NCBI GenBank assembly: GCA_026214975.1
Contig: CM047810.1
Location: forward strand, 2,232,001-2,296,000
Reading direction: 5' to 3'
Length of the DNA stretch: 64,000 bases
Origin: Gentiana macrophylla
Lineage: Eukaryota > Streptophyta > Magnoliopsida > Gentianales > Gentianaceae
Shown here: positions 35,310-46,392 of the stretch, one piece after another
Layout of the letters: each line of letters begins with the position of its first letter
Position numbering within the stretch: position 1 is the stretch's first letter
Notes under the pieces: generated by a model
What the model was told of the DNA's origin: nothing
Database searches by the model: none
The model's input: the letters and a program-made list of their open reading frames with translations, nothing else
Program-made: the position numbers and the translations under genes

Positions 35310-35520
35310 TGCCTAAGGAGGTCAGGATTGAGGAAGGATTACATCCCTTATGCATTTGAGGCAGGATTTAATTACATTCCTTGGGCAATTGAGGCAGGCA
35401 TTGATTACATCCCTTAGGAGACGAGATTGGGGAAAGATTTGGATTTGATTACATCCCTTGGGGGGTGAGATTGGGGCCGGATTTGGATAACAATGGATCC
35501 AGAACTTGCGGCAGGATTTG
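35310..35520. repeat. Diverged tandem repeat built on GATTACATCCCTT
   Basis: Four or five imperfect units, about 40-55 bp apart, of (A/T)GATTACATCCCTT(A/G)GG with GAGGCAGGATTTGG or GAGATTGGGG spacers. Confidence 0.65.
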
Positions 35521-36667
35521 AGGCAAGACTTGTAACGTCTTAGAACTTGGGTTTGGCGGCGACGCTACTTGAGTGGTAATGGATCTAGTGACTTCTTATT
35601 GCATTGATTGACTGGCCATTGTCTCTTCGCTTTTGCATATTCTTAAGAGTGAGTAAACTCCTACGGCAGACGCACATGCAAAGGGGAGGGGGTCAGTGAC
35701 CCCATTAAAATCCGAAAAAACACCATTAATGTTGTCGGTGGATTTTCGAACTTGCTTCGGTGTGTCCGCTAAAAAAAAATCTACATTATTTCTTTCTTCT
35801 TGCATGATCACACGCGTGTGTGGTAGGTGGGAGTGTAAATAGGGCATCATTTCCCAATAAGCCCTTTGGTTTTACTTGGAAAGAAAGAGAGGCTAAAGTC
35901 GGTCAACGGCCTTTAGAATTAATACTTGTCAGACAAGGAAAATGCTAAAATGAGAGTTACCAAGGTTGGAGGAAGCAACATATGACTCAGCAATGTAACT
36001 TCCTAAAAGTCCATCACCATTACCATTATTTTATTTTTTTTCTACTTATGAATTCTATTAAGTCCACCTAAACTTCTTTCTTACGCTAGGACTTTGTACA
36101 AATAAAGATTTGAGGTGTGCGTATACGTTATCTAAAATATTCTTATGCAGTCAAAGTTCATGTTTGATTTTATAACTCTAAAATACAATTATTTACCTTT
36201 TTAGCCTAAATTCAATATTTTCACTCTACCCTCGAAAAATAATAATGATATAGCATTACAAAGTTACATAAAACATTTGTCTAGCGGGACTCACATCAAT
36301 CAAAAGATTTCATATTATCGTCGTCGGTTTAATATATTGTTACTTAATTTTTATTGAGGAACTAACACTATTGTTATTATTTAATACAAGATATGTAAAT
36401 GTACTGATGACCCTTAAGTTTATTGACTTATGGGAGCTGTATGTATATTCAAAACATTAACTTTTTGACCTATTCAATATTCAAATTCTCAATAAGAAAA
36501 ATGAACCCTACCAAACACAAACCCACAGAAATTACAATTCTATCTTCACCAAACTACAATGCATTACTACTATATAGTATATATATATATGCTACTAGTT
36601 CATACAATTTTGAAACATCATTAAATTTCCATAAATCTTTTTTCAATATCAAAACCAAATATTAGGC
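35521..36667. other. Intergenic, upstream flank of the small peptide gene
   Basis: AT-rich and non-coding. A candidate TATA tract lies close to the next gene. Confidence 0.45.
36571..36590 (+). promoter_or_regulatory. Candidate TATA box of the peptide gene
   Basis: TATATAGTATATATATATAT ends 77 bp before the ATG at 36668, a distance that fits a TATA-driven promoter with a short leader. It could equally be a simple AT repeat. Confidence 0.35.
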
Positions 36668-36994
36668 ATGAGAATATTGCTTCTTTTGATTATTTTCATT
36701 GTTCTTTCAGTAGTGAAATCAAGCCATGGTGGAAGGATTTTACAAAGTGATGATAAAAAGGACCGAAACTTGTTCATCATGCAAAAAAACTTCATTTTAC
36801 AATCACTTCCAAGAGGTCCTGTCCCTCCTTCTGGGCCAAATCCATGCACCAACATCCCCGGAAGCGGCGGCTCCGGCTGTCCGCCCTTGAACGAAATGAA
36901 CTTTGCCGGTAGAGCTTTGGGCCGCACCGCTGGTGGCGGCGGTGGTACCGCTTATTCCAGCAGCACGACCGTTCCTCTCCGTATACAAAATTAA
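36668..36994 (+). CDS. Small secreted signalling-peptide precursor with IDA-like core
   Basis: Single exon, 108 aa. Residues 1-20 are a strong signal peptide (MRILLLLIIFIVLSVVKSSH). A variable basic/acidic middle follows, then SLPRGPVPPSGPNPC (residues 46-60) and a Gly/Ser/Cys tail with a second Cys at 71. The core resembles the INFLORESCENCE DEFICIENT IN ABSCISSION family (usual form LPKGxxIPPSAPSKRHN): Leu-Pro-basic-Gly, Val-Pro-Pro-Ser and Gly-Pro are kept, but the usual Lys-Arg-His-Asn end is replaced by Asn-Pro-Cys. It is followed by more than 45 residues, unlike classical IDA where the peptide is terminal. Likely processed and secreted to the apoplast and perceived by a receptor kinase if it is a true relative. 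Family placement is an inference; the secreted nature is well supported. Confidence 0.72.
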   Translation: MRILLLLIIFIVLSVVKSSHGGRILQSDDKKDRNLFIMQKNFILQSLPRGPVPPSGPNPCTNIPGSGGSGCPPLNEMNFAGRALGRTAGGGGGTAYSSSTTVPLRIQN

Positions 36995-37810
36995 GAAGAT
37001 GAATCATTGAAGATGATTGAGGTTCCTTTTCTCAAGACATATATGTAGAAGAAAGAGAAATGATCATCAAGTAATACTAATGAAGATTAGTATTTTTGTA
37101 CTTGTGTGAGAATTTCCTTCTTTATTCATTTTTTTTTTTCAATATTCTTTCATGTCTTCATATATATATATATATATATACACAATACAATAATACATCA
37201 TACATGCATGTGTACATAGAATGATAGCTTCAATAAGAAAAATTGATGGGTTGAATTCATTTTTCTTTTTTCATCAGTTTGTCTAGAAAATGATTTCTGT
37301 GCTAATTGTGTTGGATTTTACTTCTTCAATTTTGAAAGATGAAACGAAAGTCTTTTACCGATTTCATTCTGTCTCGTTTGATGAATGATTCATATCATTT
37401 TTATATTTTTTTTTGTAAAATGAAGCCTATGCGCTTAAACTTTCAACAGATGTATCTGATCCTAATGACATATTATCAACTGATGATAGACTATTAAATC
37501 CACAAAACAGCCAAAACGAAACAGGGCAAAAAATTGAGGACTAACAAGCACAATGTGAGAAGAAAAACTTCAAGAACAAATGGTATTATTAATGGTTACC
37601 AATTTTTACTACAAAAAATATTCAAAAAGCCAACAAAATACAAGTCCTAAAAGCAAGGACTTTAAGCATCCGACCAAAGCATAACAAACCACTTGCACAA
37701 TGCATCCTACTAACCAATTAATGAACAACACAAACACCACAATTGTTGTTCTTTTCTTTGAGGATTGATTGGGGAACAGGGGAGGGGCTAGCTAAAGATA
37801 AAGATATCAT
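36995..37810. other. 3' flanks of the peptide gene and of KNOLLE
   Basis: Convergent genes share this spacer. AT-rich, with an (AT)n run at 37160-37180. No other gene seen. Confidence 0.5.
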
Positions 37811-39716
37811 TCAAGATTTGGTGAAACTAACAGCAATGGGCACAATAACTAGAAGAACGAGTACAAGAAGAATAATGATCGCGATCCACATGCATTTACG
37901 GCTGCTCTTCTGGTACTCTTTTGCTGTCTTAAGGTTCTTGGTTCCATCTTTCACATAATTTGCAGCATTCCATACATTATGCTCAATATCATCCATCTTT
38001 TCTCCTTGTGCTTCAACCATCACAGCCATGTCCATGAAAATCTGGTGCAACTCTAGCAAGCTTGTCTCGATCTCTTTAGCTGCATCGTGCCTGTCGTGAA
38101 TCTCTATGACTGTATCTAGAACTTTCCCTCTCCCATGCTCCTGCATTGTTGCAATATTAACATTTACACCACATAATCCGTGTACAACAAAATCGATTTA
38201 CTACTCTCTTGGCATCATTGTGCTTGTGTCATTAGTACAAAAGTTTCAAAAACACAAATCAGGACATGGGCACAAGAGAACTGTATTCACTTCATTTGAG
38301 TATTGAACTATAGCCTTCTTAAGCATTGAAAAAGAGTAAAGACTATATTTTTCTATCTTGATCGGTTTCATTACAAGGTTTACGACTTTGTAAAAACTCC
38401 ATCTACTACTATCTTAGCATCATCATGTTTGTGTCATTAGTGCAAAAGAATCGAGTAAAGCAAATCAGGGCATGGCCACAAGAGGAATTGCATTCTTCTG
38501 ATTTGTGTATTGAACTGTTAGCTTTTTTAGCACTAAAGACTCTAAGCTTAATTTCATTACAAGGTGTGCTTTGTAATAACTCCATTAGAAGCTTTTGCTC
38601 AAATATCTTAGAACATTAGTGTTCTGTTTGTCACTTGTCTGAACAAATCAAACCATGACCATGACAGAGTCAACAACTTTTATAGATCAATGTCTCGAGG
38701 AAAATGGTTTTGCTAATCACCCCACAAAACTTCTGTCCACAGATATATTGTTTCCACAGACCTTAATTCTATATAAACACTTGTAGACGACAAATGGCAA
38801 GGAAGCAAAGGTTAGTCTCTATGTTCTCAAGATTCTAAGTGTAAGATTTTGAGTTTTGTTGTGTTTCTTAGTTGTGCTTCTGTTCTGTGGTGTCCCAATA
38901 TGGTAATGTGCATATATAAATTTGAGTATCTAAGGCACATATAACTTCAGAGGTCTCATTAAACCTGAAAAGCATGGCCCTAAAGATACAAGATTAACCC
39001 ACAAATTGAGATTATGAAAAGGATAAATACAGCAAAACAGTGTACAGAAAATAACCAAATTTCAATCAAATAAACATAAATCCCTAAAAATACTGAAAAG
39101 ATTTTCTTACCTGAATTGCTTTGGACAGAAATTTCTCACCACCTTGTCCACTTCCACTTGAAATTATCTTCTCAATCACCTCATCATCTGGATTTTCCCC
39201 TGTCACAGCAAAGTACATCCTCCCAACAGTGTCTTTATGTTCAGCCATCATTTTCTGTCTCAAGGCTTGAAAGTCCATCATTAACTCCTTCAATTTCTTA
39301 CGCAATCCATTAGTAACCGCAGATCGGGTCCGATCCACTGGGGTACCGGGTTTACAACCCGACAGCCTCCTACTCAACACATTTGCTCGATCCATCTCCT
39401 CAAGATGGGATTTTATGGATCTCGCCTTCTTCAAAACGGATAAAATGTCTGAATTGATTCGAATTCGGACCAATTTTAAAGCTTCAGGCTTGGTTAATGT
39501 TTTGCTTTCCAGATTTGCAGCTTCTAAACGACCCAGAATTTCTTTGATTGTATCCATCTCTTTCTTAGCTTTCTCTGCTTCTTCCAAGAAAGAAGTGAGG
39601 TTTAGGTCCATCTGGGTCATCCCTAATTCAAGGTCGGGACCTGCTTCGAGGTCTTTCATGGCTTCTTTCTTGAGATCAACGTAGCTGACAAAGGATTTGG
39701 TCATTAAATCGTTCAT
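37811..39716 (-). CDS. KN: Cytokinesis-specific Qa-SNARE syntaxin KNOLLE (SYP111)
   Basis: Two exons on the minus strand, 39716-39111 and 38140-37811, joined in phase 0 at AIQ|EHGRGKVL: 311 aa, the length of Arabidopsis KNOLLE. The N-terminus MNDLMTKSFVSYVDLKKEAMKDLEAGPD and the NGLRKKLKELMMDFQ and TGENPDDEVIEKII segments are KNOLLE-like rather than SYP112-like. Domains: Habc helices (about 35-160); SNARE motif (about 205-265) with the zero-layer glutamine at Gln247 (VEAQGE); a C-terminal membrane anchor (about 286-308). KNOLLE drives fusion of vesicles at the forming cell plate and is transcribed only in dividing cells. A perfect mitosis-specific activator element lies 173 bp upstream of the ATG. 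The intron contains a local duplication. Confidence 0.95.
38195..38600. repeat. Tandem duplication inside the KNOLLE intron
   Basis: About 200 bp is repeated in imperfect form: CATCATTGTGCTTGTGTCATTAG near 38214 and CATCATCATGTTTGTGTCATTAG near 38420, each followed by CAAAAG, AAATCAGG(A/G)CATGG(G/C)CACAAGAG and GTATTGAACT(A/G)T. The copies differ at many positions, so it is old. Confidence 0.75.
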
Positions 39717-39888
39717 TTTTCTGTAAATAAGGAAAGTTCAGATGGGAAGTGAGTTCTTTGTTTGGGAAGAAGAAGAAATCTGGGGGAAACAAGCTGGAAA
39801 TAAGGAGGAAAATCAGATGAGAACTGAGATCGTAACTGAGTAGGAGTAAGGCTGATTCAGGGGTTTAAAGACAAAGGGGTTTCACCTT

Positions 39889-39899
39889 TCCAACGGCTA
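39889..39899 (+). promoter_or_regulatory. Mitosis-specific activator (MSA) element in the KNOLLE promoter
   Basis: TCCAACGGCTA matches the MSA consensus YCYAACGGYYA at every position. It lies 173 bp upstream of the KNOLLE start codon, on the strand opposite to transcription. MSA elements are bound by three-repeat MYB proteins to give G2/M expression, and KNOLLE is a classic target. Confidence 0.75.
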
Positions 39900-40219
39900 T
39901 ATTTTGAACAAACTAACGTTTCCTGTCTGGCATTGTAAATGATTTTTGTTTTTTGACACCAAAATAAATTTAAAAAAATTGACAGAGGAGGGCAGAGATA
40001 ACTGCACCGCAAAATAAATAAATTTTTTTTTGAAGGGAAAAATAAATAAATTTGAGAAGGGAAAAAGATAACAAATAGAGAAATAATACAGATACAAATG
40101 TTATGTCTTTTTTTTTTAAAAAGACAAATGTTATGTCTTAACAAGTAATACTACAATCGTATGCATCATTAATAGTGATGAGTCTAAATTGATCATAATT
40201 TAGATTCCTCATGATCGAC
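39900..40219. other. Intergenic upstream of KNOLLE
   Basis: AT-rich. No gene seen. A 16-bp direct repeat, AAATGTTATGTCTT, lies at about 40097 and 40126. Confidence 0.45.
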
Positions 40220-40430
40220 AATGCAAATGACGATCCTAAGGAGATACCACTTCCTCATGAATTTATCTTGAATCGAGATCTTTTGGCTCAACTTTATCCT
40301 AGTTTTGCTGAGGGAGCAGCTCCATTTTTCACCCTGAATTTGTCCAAATATGCAGAATTTCTTACTTTTCGTGGAGGATTAGATCCAGTAACTTGAGGTC
40401 TGTGGCTCACTGATATTGCACATCATCATT
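40220..40430 (+). pseudogene. psaA: Nuclear insertion of plastid DNA: psaA fragment (NUPT)
   Basis: The plus-strand frame reads [20 protein letters not shown], then [13 protein letters not shown] and [12 protein letters not shown], then after a stop GLWLTDIAHHH. This is a central part of PsaA, the photosystem I P700 apoprotein encoded in the plastid genome. Three lesions are visible against the conserved protein: Thr to Ala in AEGA(T)PFF, Trp to Leu in N(W)SKY, and a Gly codon changed to TGA (stop) after PVT. Flanks have no further plastid similarity that I can see. About 210 bp of plastid DNA thus entered the nuclear chromosome and is decaying. Confidence 0.9.
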
Positions 40431-40769
40431 GATGACATCACTGATTGTGATTCAACTGTTCTGTCCGCATCATTTTTTCAAGAAAAAAATTAATATAAGG
40501 AAATGATTGGTTTCCAGAAGTCAATTCTATTATCCACATCTTTATGCTAAGGACTTATTTTATCACAATATCCTACACAACACAATCAACATCATAGATT
40601 TTGTTGGGACACATCACAATAAATAATTCATCATTTTAATCAATGAAAATGAATCATGTAGTGGAAAGTGCACTACACAAATGTATAGTGCACATATCAT
40701 TTCCCTCATCCTACCCTCTGCAATACTGTTATATCACGGATTACCCTACGCCCGCATCTCTTACCATTC
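40431..40769. other. Intergenic
   Basis: Non-coding; nothing recognised. Confidence 0.4.
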
Positions 40770-41400
40770 TATCACTATTTGTCATTACATCACCCACCCC
40801 ACCTTATATTCACCACTCGCCGCCACTGCTCTACCTTGTAACCACTTGCCGCCACCGTCTAACCTTATAACCACACATTACCAACAAAATATCATTCTCG
40901 TCACTAAACAATCCTAACACAATTGAACCAACCATCCATCAAGACACCACTCGCTGCCGTTGATCCTTCCCTCCACCACCCGCTGACGTATATCCACCAT
41001 TGACTTACCTTGCCAACACACGTTGTCCACTGAACACCTGACCAACCATTGCCGTTGATCCAACTCACCACCATCAGCCATGTCCCTCTAGCCACCATCT
41101 GCCACACCCTATCACCGAAACTTGCCACCACAGACCCAACCCCGCACCACATGCAGCGGATGACCTATCTTACCACCCCTACCATTATCTACCCGACCAC
41201 CACTCACCCCACATTGTCACCATAACTAGCCGCCACCAACCCTATCTACCATGCTGCCATCGAACCACCCTACCAACGACCGTTGTTGATCCAACCCTCC
41301 ACCACCTGTTACCGTCGACCTACCTTGCCGCCACTCGCTTCATCCGACCCATCCGACCATCACTCACCGTCACAAACCACCTCTCTACCTACCACCAAAA
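40770..41400. repeat. C/A-rich degenerate repeat (CCACC, TTGCCGCCAC, GTTGATCCAAC motifs)
   Basis: A 630-bp strand-asymmetric stretch with few G and many ACCACC, GCCGCCACT, CCTACCTTGCC and CCGTTGATCC words at irregular spacing. No frame stays open. It looks like a much-diverged minisatellite or transposon part. Confidence 0.6.
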
Positions 41401-43779
41401 GCGTAAGCGTATTTTTAGTATTTTTTTTTTTAGTTAACCAAACAAATGGTGAAAATCAACACATCTCAGTTCTCAACTTTTTTTAAGATTTATTCTCAAA
41501 AAAATTCTTGACTCCGCTTTTCTCCCTACCACAAACATGCCTGCTATGTTGACTAATATCTACTTTTAAAAATGAATTTCGATTTCCTTAAAAAAAAAAT
41601 GAAATTCGATGAATTCGTTTTTTATTTATTTAAAATTTGACTTGTTCAAACATTTCCTAAGTTATATACATGAATTAGGACCGAAAGGAGGAAAATAAGA
41701 ATCAGATCACTAGATAAAAAATTAGACGATAATGACAAATCCACTGGTAGCTTGCTACCCTAAACCCACGGTTTGCTATAATGTTTTACAACGGAATAAT
41801 TTACAAATCCACTGTTCGACTATTTTATTATTTCGCTGTTTTTTATTTATTATAAAAATGGCCTCGACAAAGCAATCAGAAAAGTATCAACTGTGATGTC
41901 AGAATAAAAAGGATGGAGAAAATGTGGTGAACTTTTGACCCGTAGATAAAAAAAATATGTTTTTTTTTCCTTCCTTGTAACGGAATAGAAGAGAAGGTAA
42001 AATGTTGTAGAAATATTCTACTTAAAAAAAAGCCACCGAAGTAAATGCTTATTTGTATTTATACATTGTACTTTTCCATATTTTTATTACAATTGAAAGG
42101 AAGAAACTATAATTATTTACAACCACAATTGTGGATTAACACCCATATATTGTGGAAATAACTTTCTGTGGGAATAACTTTCCTAAAGAAGAAAACTACG
42201 TTGGAAGACAATTTTTGCCTCCAGAGGAATTCGAACCTGAGACCTCGCGTGCCTCAGCCCTCACTTCAATGAAATGCCTTAGACTCATTGGTTGTATGTA
42301 TTTTTCCATATTTGTGTAATAAAATTTTAGGAAAACTGCAATTAAGCTTCTCAAACTATGTTATCCGTAAAATTTACAACCCAAACTATTATTTGTTCTA
42401 TTTACAACCTTAAACAATAAGGAATGAGCAATTTATAACCTTAAACTATTAACTACTCAATCTACAACCCTAAAATATTAATCAGCTCAATTCACACCCC
42501 TAATTTATTTTAAGCATATTTTAAATCTTCAAACAGGGTCAAATTAGTCAATTTCCATAATTCTCATCTCTCCACCCTATTTTTCTTCCACAACAATCCT
42601 GCTCTCCTCCTCCCGTCAACACAACACAAGGTACCACGGTTGGATTGTATTAGAGCACCAACAAATTTGAGGGTGAACAAAAATTTTAAAACCAAACCAC
42701 CCGACCGGACCAAATTGAACCAATCCGAAAAACGTAAACCATGGTTTTTTGGTCGGTTTTCATATAACTAAAAACCAAACCGTTTAATACAATCTGGTTT
42801 CAATTTGAAAAATTGAAAACCGTTTGAAACCGGATACCTTATATGAAAATTTTAAATTATCAGTCTGATTAATTCACACTAACTCATTTAATAAATTCCT
42901 ATTTGCAATATATTAGTTATCCATCATTAATTTCAATATTTAAACATTCAACTTGTTGCAAGTTGCAAACGTTTTTACTTCAATAAATCGATATCATAAA
43001 AGAACAACACAACACGAATCAATTAATGACTCGCAACCTCTAATCATATGTTCTCTTTGCTTTCTCAATACCAATATTTGAGATGACTCATCATTTTTTT
43101 CTAATATGTGCAAAAATTAGTGACATTTCACCTATTTCACTCACTTACGAAAAATAATACGTTCATATTTCTCCTCTGATCTCGCTCAAATACTATTTTG
43201 TCTTAAGCATGTTGTTATTTATCTAAGTTAATTATTCTATGTTGTAGGTGGTAGTTTTTTTTGGAAGATGTAAGTTCAATATTAATAATGTGTCAGTGTT
43301 ATCTTCATTGGTGAATTGAAATGAGGAAAATATGATTAGTTATTATCTTGATTAAGCCTAGTTAGGAAGTTCGGTGGTAGGTAACGCATTTGTTAATTTG
43401 GATGATGGATGATGGTTGAGGGGGGAGTGGGGGTTGATTTTTGGGATCTAATTTTAGGATTGGTATGAATTAGTTCAATATAGATAATTTATTACATCAT
43501 CTCTTCGGCTTCAATCACATAGTAAGTATTGATGTAACACATATATTACCATATGTTTTTTTTGGATAAGTAGTGATTTTCAATCGATAATTTTATTTGT
43601 TCATAAAAACCGTGAAAAACCGAAACCTACTCAAACCAAACTGGACCGAACAAATGGTTTTAGCCTAAAAACTGTTTCAGTTTGGGTTGAAAATTTAGAA
43701 ACCGCATAAAATGGTTTGGTTTTATAGACGGGAAAAAACCGGCCAAACCGGACCATGTTCCCCTACCAACAGCAACCCA
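41401..43779. other. Repeat-rich intergenic DNA without a recognisable gene
   Basis: At about 42330-42500 there are about four imperfect 33-bp units (AAACTATTA..., CTCAATTTACAACCCTAAA). At 42660-42840 and 43600-43760 are facing blocks rich in AAACCAAACC/GGTTTGGTTT, which may be ends of a hAT-like element; exact termini could not be set. Confidence 0.35.
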
Positions 43780-44060
43780 TTAGAGAACTTGGAGTAGATA
43801 CTGTAAATGATTCAAAAACTGTATTTTAGAGATTTCAAATGAGAAAATTACACTGCAGCAGATACTCTGTTTTTTACTGTAAAATACAGATTCTGTAAAT
43901 TTTCCTTTACATCTACTGAATTTATCCAGATTCTGTAAATTTTCTTTTATATTTACCGTATTATGTAAAATAGAGAATCTGATGCAATTCATCTTAAATA
44001 GAGAGTCTGTAAACGGTAAAGTAGATTATTTATGTAGAGAATCTGATGCAAGTGCTCTTA
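43780..44060. mobile_element. Candidate MITE (TTAGAG...CTCTTA)
   Basis: Starts TTAGAGAACTTGGAGTAGAT and ends ATCTGATGCAAGTGCTCTTA, whose complement begins TAAGAGCACTTGCATCAGAT; the two ends match imperfectly as inverted repeats. Inside are repeated TACAGATTCTGTAAATTTTC blocks. A hAT-type MITE is plausible. Target duplications were not found. Confidence 0.4.
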
Positions 44061-46193
44061 CACCCTCGTCATCTTATCATGCTCCGACTCCGGCTCATTT
44101 ACCTCAAGATTTTTATCATGCTCCAACACCGGCTCCGCCAATTGCACCACCACGTTAGCCCATATTTACTGGCCACCACAATCCGAAACACAAAGCTCGA
44201 GTCTAATTTGTTGGAGAAAAAGCCCTTTTTGAAGGGTTGAATAGTCAACTTTAGCGCGATTTACGGATAGGCTCCGATGTATGTCATCGAGAGTTGATGA
44301 TGGGCTTTTGAATTACACGATTCGGATGTCGGGTGAATGAGAAATTAATGGCTAAAGTTGGTATAAAATATGTAGGAGATGGGTATTGAAGGGAGGACCT
44401 CACCCCATTCTCCCACATAGGTAACTTGAGGCTTATGAGCTCAAGTAATAAGAGATAGTGTATGCTCTTATAGATGTGCCCCAAGGGGTAAGACACTTTT
44501 GTGCAGGAGGGAGGACTTAGATTATTCCACACGCATGCCGCCGCCGCCGTCCGGCTCGGCTCGGCTCGGGTCGGGTGTTACTATTAATTTTTTGGACAAA
44601 ATTTCTTTATGAAATTAACCATAAAATTAATTTTGGAATGTGATTGTGTCATTCGACCAATTAGAATTCGTTGAGTCATTCGACCAATCAGAATTCAGAT
44701 GACACATCATCCAACCAATCAAATTGAGAGAGTTGGGTCGGCCATGGTGCCTAAATCCCAACGTGTGGATTACTTTTCCAAGGGGAAAAGTTTGATGACG
44801 TGTCTCGGCCAATCAGATTCGAGTATTGGATCCTCCTCTCCACTGTATAAAGAACCCCCTGGATGAAGATTAAATAATTGAATTCTCTCTTGTGTCTTTC
44901 CACCACAAAGAGTTAGTCATATAGATCTAGACATTGAGTCGAAGAGAAGTCGGAGCACTCTGTAAGTTCGCCGGAGCTAAGATTTTTGAAGTACCTCTAA
45001 ATCCGAGACGAAAGCCATTGTATCTTGGGAGACAATTGCTACTACCGTGGACACCATATCGGAGCAATTTGTCTTAAGGAAATAGTAACTACTCGCCTCG
45101 GTTTGATCTCTAGTCCTTTGTTTTATGCGTCTTACTATTTATCATTCATTGCTTGAATATGATCTGCATGATAATGGTTATATAGTTAGATCTCATTATG
45201 AATCTAATTTTCTAGTTTAATTGTTCGAGTTAGATCTGTACGGTAAGATTGCTTTTGTTAGATCTGCTAGATAATATGTATTATTCTAGTCGCATGATTT
45301 ATTTCTAGTTTAATATTTCGTAATTTAATCCGTAAATTACAGATCTGTTCCGTAAATCATTCCACACACGACACCGGAAAAAAAAAAAAAAAAAAAAAAA
45401 ACTCTGTCGAATTACTGTTGATTTGCGGAAAGTTGAATACCCTGCGTTTATGATTCTCTAAATATCTCCAAATTATCATAATGGAAATAATTCTTTAACC
45501 TTTGATTGAATATATTCAATATCTGTGAGGAAAAAAAAAAGGTTGATTAAGTTTTCTTTGTATTGGTAAATTAATAAGACCTACAATTGTAACATTTTGT
45601 TACTGATTGATTGGAACAAAGTGATGAAGACTTAAATTTTTGGTCATACTATTTGCGTACGTGGATCCGTTACTTGTGCTACTGAATAAATTCTTGGACT
45701 ATAACTTAAATTTGGGTTGTTTAGTTAACTATTATTCAGTAGGATATTTTGCATCAGATGATTTATTAACTTATGGAAGGTATGAGCTAGATTGTGTGGA
45801 ACTTTTTATGATTGCAAATCACGGGTGATTTTGAGAGAATATCATAGATAGATAGATAGATATTTTTCCGTTTAGCCACCGTTAAGTGGTTGTTGTTTGA
45901 TGCTTCATGCTTGCATACGTCAACCAGTATATTACAAATCAATCAATTCTAGTAAACAGGAATTGACGGACACATATTTTGTATCCAGTAATGATAGACA
46001 TGACGTAATATATAGTTAGTCTCAACTTATCAGTTGTTTGATTTGTTTTGGAACCAATGTGCTATATATATATATGATTAATCTGCTTGCACTTATTCAC
46101 ATATTCTGTATCACCAAGAGTTAAGTTTATGTGATCTTTGACATATATACAATTTGATAAGTTTGGAATGAATTATATATTTTATTGTGGTTC
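44061..46193. other. Intergenic, with LTR-like DNA at about 44395-45373
   Basis: A GC-rich run (GCCGCCGCCGCCGTCCGGCTCGGCTCGGCTCGGG, 44535-44573, given here as a motif) precedes TGTTACTATT. A CCAATCAGA box and TATAAAGAACCCCC near 44847 look like an LTR promoter, and the stretch ends CACGACA near 45373. No second LTR or duplication was found, so it may be a solo or truncated LTR. A poly-A run lies at 45380-45402 and (ATAG)n at 45845-45862. Confidence 0.3.
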
Positions 46194-46198
46194 GTGCC

Positions 46199-46375
46199 TG
46201 AAAAGATATAGGTTAAGATAAGGACAGGTGTCCTATCTAGATTTGGTGTTATCCTTTATTAGATTATGTGTATTGGAGAATGTGTAGTTTGTTACAACAA
46301 TGTGGTGATATAAGGGTGTATTTGACACAAATTCTAATCTATCTATGAAAATATCTTCTCTCTAATTTCTTTACT
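46199..46375 (+). repeat. 5' LTR of the copia element
   Basis: 177 bp, TGAAAAGATATAGG to CTTTACT. Contains 13 bp (around TAGGTTAAGATAA) that the 3' LTR lacks. Confidence 0.92.
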
Positions 46376-46392
46376 TGGTATTAGAGAGAGGC

